A DNA stretch of 35,833 nucleotides from Propionibacteriales bacterium (GTDB taxonomy: Bacteria > Actinomycetota > Actinomycetes > Propionibacteriales > Nocardioidaceae), in the NCBI GenBank assembly GCA_009379735.1, contig WHTB01000009.1, forward strand, positions 1 to 35,833, in the 5' to 3' direction. A model generated the notes under the pieces. The model was given only the letters and a program-made list of their open reading frames with translations. It was not told the origin of the DNA and did no database searches. Made by a program: the position numbers and the translations under genes. Below are positions 31,398 to 35,833 of this stretch, one piece after another. Position 1 is the first letter of the stretch, and each line of letters begins with the position of its first letter.

Positions 31398-32612
31398 GTG
31401 GCAGCACCGCAGAACTACCTCGCGGTCATCAAGGTCGTCGGTATCGGCGGCGGCGGAGTAAACGCGGTCAACCGGATGATCGAGGTTGGCCTCAAGGGCG
31501 TGGAGTTCATCGCGATCAACACCGACGCGCAGGCGTTGCTGATGAGCGACGCCGACGTCAAGCTCGACATCGGTCGCGAGCTCACCCGAGGCCTCGGGGC
31601 AGGCGCCAACCCCGACGTGGGTGGCAAGGCGGCCGAGGACCATGCCGAGGAGATCGAGGAGGTCATCAAGGGCGCCGACATGGTGTTCGTCACCGCTGGG
31701 GAAGGCGGTGGCACGGGCACCGGAGGCGCTCCCGTGGTCGCGCGGATCGCGCGCTCCCTCGGCGCGCTGACGATCGGTGTCGTGACCCGGCCGTTCGCGT
31801 TCGAGGGCAGGCGCCGGGCCAACCAGGCCGAGGAGGGCATCGCGGCGCTGCGCGAGGAGGTCGACACGCTCATCGTGATCCCCAACGACCGGCTGCTGTC
31901 GATCAGCGACCGGCACGTCAGCGTGCTCGACGCCTTCAAGCAGGCCGACCAGGTGCTGCTGCAAGGTGTCTCGGGGATTACCGACCTGATCACCACCCCC
32001 GGCCTGATCAACCTCGACTTCGCCGACGTCAAGTCGGTGATGTCCAACGCCGGCTCGGCGCTGATGGGCATCGGCTCGGCTCGCGGCGAGGACCGCGCGG
32101 TCGCGGCGTCCGAGATGGCCGTCTCCAGCCCGCTGCTCGAGGCGTCCATCGACGGTGCGCACGGCGTGCTGCTGTCGATCGCCGGCGGCTCCGACCTCGG
32201 TCTGTTCGAGATCAACGAGGCCGCCGCGCTGGTGTCGCAGGCCGCGCACGCCGAGGCCAACATCATCTTTGGCGCCGTGATCGACGACGCGCTCGGCGAC
32301 GAGGTGCGGGTGACGGTGATCGCCGCCGGCTTCGACGGAGGCAGTCCGAAGCGTCGTGACCAGGCCCAGCCGGCGTTTCGTCGCGAGCCGCCGCCTCAGC
32401 CGGCGCACCCCCAGCCGACTCAGAACAGCGCCCACGCGCTGCCGTCCCTGCCGCCGTCCGAGCCGAGCGTGCCGGCAACGGCACCAGCGGCGCCGGCGCC
32501 CAGCGACCCGGCACCGCCGGAGCCGAGGGAGCGCCCGGCGCCACGTCGCCAGCCACGACCGGTGCAGTTCGACGACCCCAACGAGCTCGACATCCCCGAC
32601 TTCCTGAAGTAG
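31398..32612 (+). CDS. ftsZ: cell division GTPase FtsZ
   Basis: The 404-residue tubulin homologue starts [27 protein letters not shown]. The GTP-binding loop GGGTGTGG is at 103-110 and the synergy-loop region contains [12 protein letters not shown] Pro/Ala-rich linker covers about 320-390 and the conserved C-terminal peptide LDIPDFLK closes the protein. It forms the Z ring. GTG 31398 is chosen because GAGAGG lies 8 nt upstream and the family begins with [14 protein letters not shown]; earlier in-frame codons add 16 unrelated residues. Confidence 0.97.
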   Translation: MAAPQNYLAVIKVVGIGGGGVNAVNRMIEVGLKGVEFIAINTDAQALLMSDADVKLDIGRELTRGLGAGANPDVGGKAAEDHAEEIEEVIKGADMVFVTAGEGGGTGTGGAPVVARIARSLGALTIGVVTRPFAFEGRRRANQAEEGIAALREEVDTLIVIPNDRLLSISDRHVSVLDAFKQADQVLLQGVSGITDLITTPGLINLDFADVKSVMSNAGSALMGIGSARGEDRAVAASEMAVSSPLLEASIDGAHGVLLSIAGGSDLGLFEINEAAALVSQAAHAEANIIFGAVIDDALGDEVRVTVIAAGFDGGSPKRRDQAQPAFRREPPPQPAHPQPTQNSAHALPSLPPSEPSVPATAPAAPAPSDPAPPEPRERPAPRRQPRPVQFDDPNELDIPDFLK

Positions 32613-32627
32613 GGCAGTCGGGCCGCT

Positions 32628-33365
32628 GTGTTCATCTACCGCGACCAGCGCGACCGCGCCGCCGTGGCGTTCACCGACCGCCACGGCGGCGTGAGCGCGT
32701 CACCGTTCGACTCGCTCAACCTCGGCGCCGCTGCGGGTGACCGGACGGCCGACGTCGAGCGCAACCTGGTCCTCGCCGTCGAGGCATTCGGCGCCGACCC
32801 GGCCCAGGTTGCCCGGATGAACCAGGTGCACGGCCGTGACGTCGCCGTGGTGCGAGCGGCGCCGGCGGCCCCCGACCGGCCGCGGGCCGACGGCATGGTC
32901 ACCGACCAGCCTGGTCTGACGCTGGTGGTGCGGGTGGCCGACTGCGTACCCGTGCTCCTCGCCGACCCGCGTGCCGGGCTGGTCGGCTGTGCACACGCCG
33001 GCCGGCCCGGGCTGGCGGCGGGCGTCGTGCCCCGCACCGTCGAGGCGCTGCGCGAGCTCGGCGCGCAGCAGCTCACCGCCTGGGTGGGGCCGCACGTCTG
33101 CGGCACGTGCTACGAGGTCCCCGAGCAGATGCAGGCCGACGTGGGAGCGTTCGTCCCCGAGGCCGTGGCCACCACCGCGTGGGGGACCCCGTCACTCGAC
33201 CTCGGCGCCGGGGTCCGGGCGCAGCTGCTGGCGGCCGGCTGCGAGGTCGTCGACGCCGCCTGCTGCACGCGTGAGTCTCCCGACCTCTACTCCTACCGCC
33301 GCGACGGCGAGAAGTCCGGCCGGTCCGCCGGCCTCGTGCGGCTGCTGCCGGAGGCGAGCCGATGA
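32628..33365 (+). CDS. pgeF: PgeF/YfiH family (polyphenol oxidase domain) protein
   Basis: The 245-residue protein has the three metal-ligand segments of the family: MNQVHGRDV near residue 64, VADCVPVLLADP near 103, and GCAHAGRPGLAAGVV near 120, followed by GPHVCGTCYEVP. E. coli YfiH (PgeF) edits misincorporated amino acids in UDP-MurNAc peptides, and other relatives hydrolyse purine nucleosides. Either role would suit its place after ftsZ. GTG 32628 follows ftsZ by 15 nt, and the stop overlaps the yggS ATG (ATGA). Confidence 0.9.
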   Translation: MFIYRDQRDRAAVAFTDRHGGVSASPFDSLNLGAAAGDRTADVERNLVLAVEAFGADPAQVARMNQVHGRDVAVVRAAPAAPDRPRADGMVTDQPGLTLVVRVADCVPVLLADPRAGLVGCAHAGRPGLAAGVVPRTVEALRELGAQQLTAWVGPHVCGTCYEVPEQMQADVGAFVPEAVATTAWGTPSLDLGAGVRAQLLAAGCEVVDAACCTRESPDLYSYRRDGEKSGRSAGLVRLLPEASR

Positions 33366-34066
33366 CGCGCCGCGCCGAGGTCGCGGCAAACCTCGCGCGG
33401 CTGCGAGAGCGGATCGAGCGGGCCTGCGCCGCAGTCGACCGACCCGCCGACGACGTACGCACGATCGTGGTCACCAAGACATTCCCGGCCAGCGACGTGC
33501 GGCTGCTCGCGGAGCTCGGCGTGCGCGACGTGGGGGAGAACCGCCACCAGGAGGCTGTCGCGAAGCACCAGGAGTGCCGCGACCTCGACCTGCGCTGGCA
33601 CTTCGTCGGCGCGGTCCAGTCCAACAAGGCGGCTGCCGTGGCGTCGTACGCCGACGTCGTGCACTCGATCGACCGCCCCAAGCTCGTCGCCGCGCTGGAC
33701 AAGGGCGCGCACGCGGCCGACCGGCGCGTCGGTTGCCTGGTCCAGGTCAGCCTGGACCAGGCAACCGGCACTCAGCAGGGACGGAGCGGGGCGGACCCCG
33801 ACCGGGTGGGCGCGCTGGCCGAGCTCGTCAGCCGGGCCGGACGGCTCGACCTGCTGGGCGTGATGGGGGTGGCACCGCTCGACGGTGACCCCGACAAGGC
33901 GTTCGCCCGACTGGCCGACGTGGCGGCTCAGGTGCGGGCCAGGTTCCCCGCCGCGACCGCGATCTCGGCGGGCATGAGTGGCGACCTCGAAGCCGCTCTC
34001 GGACGTGGCGCGACACACGTGCGTGTCGGCACCGCGGTCCTCGGTGCGAGGGGTGCAAAAGGGTAA
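33362..34066 (+). CDS. YggS family pyridoxal phosphate homeostasis protein
   Basis: The 234-residue TIM-barrel protein has the PLP-binding Lys in IVVTKTFPASDVRLLAELGV near residue 39. VGENRHQEAVAKHQ and WHFVGAVQSNK follow, with GMSGDLEAALGRGATHVRVGTAVLGAR at the end, a PLP phosphate-binding site. It binds PLP without catalysis and affects amino-acid and vitamin B6 balance. It is commonly located between pgeF and sepF in Gram-positive genomes. ATG 33362 overlaps the pgeF stop, so the two are coupled. Confidence 0.94.
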   Translation: MTRRAEVAANLARLRERIERACAAVDRPADDVRTIVVTKTFPASDVRLLAELGVRDVGENRHQEAVAKHQECRDLDLRWHFVGAVQSNKAAAVASYADVVHSIDRPKLVAALDKGAHAADRRVGCLVQVSLDQATGTQQGRSGADPDRVGALAELVSRAGRLDLLGVMGVAPLDGDPDKAFARLADVAAQVRARFPAATAISAGMSGDLEAALGRGATHVRVGTAVLGARGAKG

Positions 34067-34107
34067 TGTCAACGACGGCGGATCCAGCTACCGGAGGTCA
34101 TTGAGTC

Positions 34108-34593
34108 ATGGCGGGCGCGATGCGCAAGGTGGGTGTCTACCTCGGCCTGGTCGAGGACACCGATCGCTACGAGGACGACTTCGAGGACTACGACACGTAC
34201 GACGACGCGGAGCGGCAGCGCGACCCGCGCCCGGTCAAGGCGGTCCGCACCGAGCCCGACACCGTGGCGCAACTGTCCGAGCGTCGCCGGCCGACCGCCG
34301 TGGCGACCGCGGAGTTCTCCAGGATCACCACGCTCCATCCGCGCACGTACAACGAGGCGCGCACAATCGGCGAGAACTTCCGGTCCGGTGTCCCCGTGAT
34401 CATGAACCTCACCGAGATGGACGACAGCGACGCCAAGCGGCTGGTCGACTTCGCGGCCGGCCTGGTGTTCTCGGTGCACGGAAGCATCGAGCGGGTCACC
34501 AGCAAGGTGTTCCTGTTGTCACCGCCGAACGTCACCGTGGCGGCCGAGGACAAGCAGCGCATCGCCGAGGGCGGCTTCTTCAACCAGTCCTGA
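34108..34593 (+). CDS. sepF: cell division protein SepF
   Basis: The 161-residue protein has an N-terminal amphipathic membrane-targeting helix ([19 protein letters not shown]) and an acidic variable linker (20-45). The SepF fold runs from [32 protein letters not shown] (about 74-105) to [22 protein letters not shown]. It tethers FtsZ to the membrane, which explains the absence of ftsA. GGAGGTC (34093-34099) precedes ATG 34108. Confidence 0.95.
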   Translation: MAGAMRKVGVYLGLVEDTDRYEDDFEDYDTYDDAERQRDPRPVKAVRTEPDTVAQLSERRRPTAVATAEFSRITTLHPRTYNEARTIGENFRSGVPVIMNLTEMDDSDAKRLVDFAAGLVFSVHGSIERVTSKVFLLSPPNVTVAAEDKQRIAEGGFFNQS

Positions 34594-34656
34594 AGCCCGG
34601 TACCGTGGTGGCAGGGCAGTTGACGCTGCTTTCCGTTCTCTTCCCCAGGAGCATGC

Positions 34657-34956
34657 GTGGCTCAGACGGTCGGCGGTGTAATCGAGTTGCTGCTGTGGCT
34701 GGCCCTTGGCCTGCTGCTGGTGCGGTTCGTGGTCGACTGGGTGCAGGTGTTCGCCCGTTCGTGGCAGCCCAGGGGTCCACTGCTCGTGGTCCTCGAAGGC
34801 GTCTACAGTGCCACCGATCCGCCGCTGCATGCTCTGCGTCGAGTGATTCCACCGCTACGATTTGGGGGGATCGCGCTCGATCTGTCCTTCATGGTCCTGC
34901 TGCTGATCGTCTGGTTGCTGCTGAGCATCAACCGGACGGTTTTCAATTTGAACTGA
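34657..34956 (+). CDS. YggT family membrane protein
   Basis: The 99-residue product has two membrane segments (about 5-25 and 74-95, SFMVLLLIVWLLLSI), separated by a loop with ARSWQPRGPLLVVLEGVYSATDPPLHALRRVIPP. This is the conserved DPPL/LR core of YggT proteins. Function is unknown, but the gene usually sits between sepF and divIVA. AGGA lies 5 nt before GTG 34657; an ATG at 34653 is in a different frame. TACCGT at 34601-34606 may be a -10, though the spacing evidence is weak. Confidence 0.9.
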   Translation: MAQTVGGVIELLLWLALGLLLVRFVVDWVQVFARSWQPRGPLLVVLEGVYSATDPPLHALRRVIPPLRFGGIALDLSFMVLLLIVWLLLSINRTVFNLN

Positions 34957-34978
34957 AAGGCTCATGGTCCGGTCCCAA

Positions 34979-35009
34979 TTGTCCGCAAGCGGCGCCAACG
35001 GGGTACGGT
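34979..35009 (+). promoter_or_regulatory. probable divIVA promoter
   Basis: TTGTCC (34979-34984) and TACGGT (35004-35009) form a plausible promoter with a 19-bp spacer in the 90-nt gap before divIVA. The start would be near 35016, with the GAGGTGAG ribosome site in the leader. Confidence 0.4.
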
Positions 35010-35046
35010 GGCGCTTGATGTTCCAACGAGACGTTGAGGTGAGCTC

Positions 35047-35799
35047 ATGCCGCTGACTCCTGACGACGTGCGCAACAAGCGTTTCACGCCCGTCCGGCTC
35101 CGCGAGGGCTACGACATGGGCGAGGTCGACCAGTTCCTGGACGAGGTCGAGGCGACGCTCGAGGCGATGCAGAAGGAGAACGACGAGCTGCGGGCCAAGC
35201 TCGAGGCCGCCCAGTCGGGTTCCCGTGCGCCGGCGCTCGAGACCAAGCCAGCTCCCGTCGTTGCTCCCGTGATTCCTACCCCGGCGCCCGAGCCGCCGAA
35301 GCCGGCCGCGCCGGTCGCACCTGCCGCCGCCCCGGTCCGTCAGCCAGGCACCGTGGCGGAGGCGTCCACGGCCGCCGCTCGCCTGCTGGAAATCGCGACC
35401 AAGAACGCAGACGAGCTGGTCGACGACGCCAAGAACCAGGCCGACCGCATCATCGGCGAGGCTCGCACCAAGGCCGAGCGGCTCGAGTCAGAGGCCCGTA
35501 CCAAGGCCGAGCGGGTCGAGGCCGACGCACGCACCCGGTCGCAGAAGCTCGACCACGAGACCGCCGAGCGGCGCAACCAGCTGTTCGGCAACCTCGAGAA
35601 GGAGCGCGACCAGCTGGCCCGTGAGGTCGACGAGCTGCGCGGCTTCGAGCGGGAGTACCGCTCGCGGCTGAAGTCCTACTTCGAGAGCCAGCTCGCGACG
35701 CTGAACGGCGAGGAGGGTCCTGCGAACGAGCCGACCCTGTCTCGTTCCGGCGGCGAGCAGCCCGGCCGGCTGCGCTCGCTGCTCGGCGAAGAGGGCTGA
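35047..35799 (+). CDS. divIVA: polar growth protein DivIVA (Wag31-like)
   Basis: The 250-residue protein starts MPLTPDDVRNKRFTPVRLREGYD, the membrane-curvature-binding N-terminus. A first coiled coil covers about 25-55, a Pro/Ala-rich linker about 60-102, and a long second coiled coil about 105-230. Within it three 11-residue repeats run in tandem at 138-170 (EARTKAERLES, EARTKAERVEA, DARTRSQKLDH). In actinomycetes DivIVA marks the pole and directs peptidoglycan synthesis there. GAGGTGAGCTC precedes ATG 35047. The last 34 bases of the window hold nothing recognisable. Confidence 0.95.
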   Translation: MPLTPDDVRNKRFTPVRLREGYDMGEVDQFLDEVEATLEAMQKENDELRAKLEAAQSGSRAPALETKPAPVVAPVIPTPAPEPPKPAAPVAPAAAPVRQPGTVAEASTAAARLLEIATKNADELVDDAKNQADRIIGEARTKAERLESEARTKAERVEADARTRSQKLDHETAERRNQLFGNLEKERDQLAREVDELRGFEREYRSRLKSYFESQLATLNGEEGPANEPTLSRSGGEQPGRLRSLLGEEG

Positions 35800-35833
35800 G
35801 CCTCACACCGCACGTACGACGAGAGCCGCTCCC

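Noticed and set aside
31038-32684. 548-codon minus-strand frame opposite ftsZ
   Set aside because: Shadow of ftsZ; no domain, and no plausible start context.
32980-33030. HAGRPG in PgeF instead of the common HAGWRG
   Set aside because: The metal-ligand residues remain, and I recall this variant as common among actinobacterial members, so it is not a sign of inactivation.
30465-35799. Missing ftsA as a possible deletion
   Set aside because: Actinomycetota normally lack ftsA and use SepF, which is present here.

Overview
The window is high-GC DNA with frequent GTG starts, ATGA/GTGA stop-start overlaps and actinomycete-type -10 elements (TANNNT). Its right half is the division and cell-wall (dcw) cluster in the order typical of Actinomycetota: mraZ-rsmH-ftsL-ftsI-murE-murF-mraY-murD-ftsW-murG-murC-ftsQ-ftsZ-pgeF-yggS-sepF-yggT-divIVA. 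ftsA is absent, as usual in this phylum, and no ddl is present. The gene order and families such as DUF6504, SAV_6107-type HEPN, DUF3040 and the MoxR/DUF58/transglutaminase trio fit a Propionibacteriales/Nocardioidaceae-like organism. That placement is inference; no rRNA gene is present to fix it.

Left accessory part (1-7731). A minus-strand set holds the start of an FAD oxidoreductase, an ATP-grasp protein and a DUF4126 membrane protein, followed by a DeoR/ArsR-like regulator with C-terminal cysteines. The regulator is divergent from a DoxX protein and a ferredoxin-reductase-like flavoprotein. A 32-bp dyad built on an AT-rich core covers the flavoprotein operon promoter. Next is a lower-GC stretch with a DUF1062 zinc-ribbon gene, a GNAT acetyltransferase and a 406-bp internally deleted IS5-family element. 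That element sits exactly in the CTAG shared by the stop codons of the GNAT gene and the convergent arsC-like gene, and both stops are kept.

Middle part (7369-12092). An ArsC/YbaK pair is followed by a DNA-damage cassette. A perfect LexA-type SOS box precedes DUF6504, a SAV_6107 HEPN protein, a methyltransferase with its own probable leaderless promoter, and dinB (DNA polymerase IV). A DUF3040 membrane protein follows.

MoxR operon (12040-16730, minus). moxR, DUF58 and a TgpA-like transglutaminase are translationally coupled. The transglutaminase gene carries an in-frame amber codon. The same frame continues for 88 more codons with sequence resembling the normal C-terminus of the family, so the gene is either a recent nonsense allele or a readthrough case.

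dcw part (16731-35799, plus). The mraZ promoter carries three GTGGGG boxes at exact 10-bp spacing, the expected MraZ autoregulatory operator. Between mraZ and rsmH lies a 250-nt hairpin-rich leader, possibly the mraW RNA motif, and an unlisted 48-codon single-pass membrane ORF. From rsmH to murC the genes mostly overlap or nearly abut, implying one long transcript for lipid II synthesis (MurE, F, D, C, MraY, MurG) and septal synthesis (FtsL, FtsI, FtsW, FtsQ). ftsZ, yggT and divIVA have recognisable upstream gaps with promoter-like elements. DivIVA, SepF and FtsZ supply the cytoskeletal part of polar growth and division.
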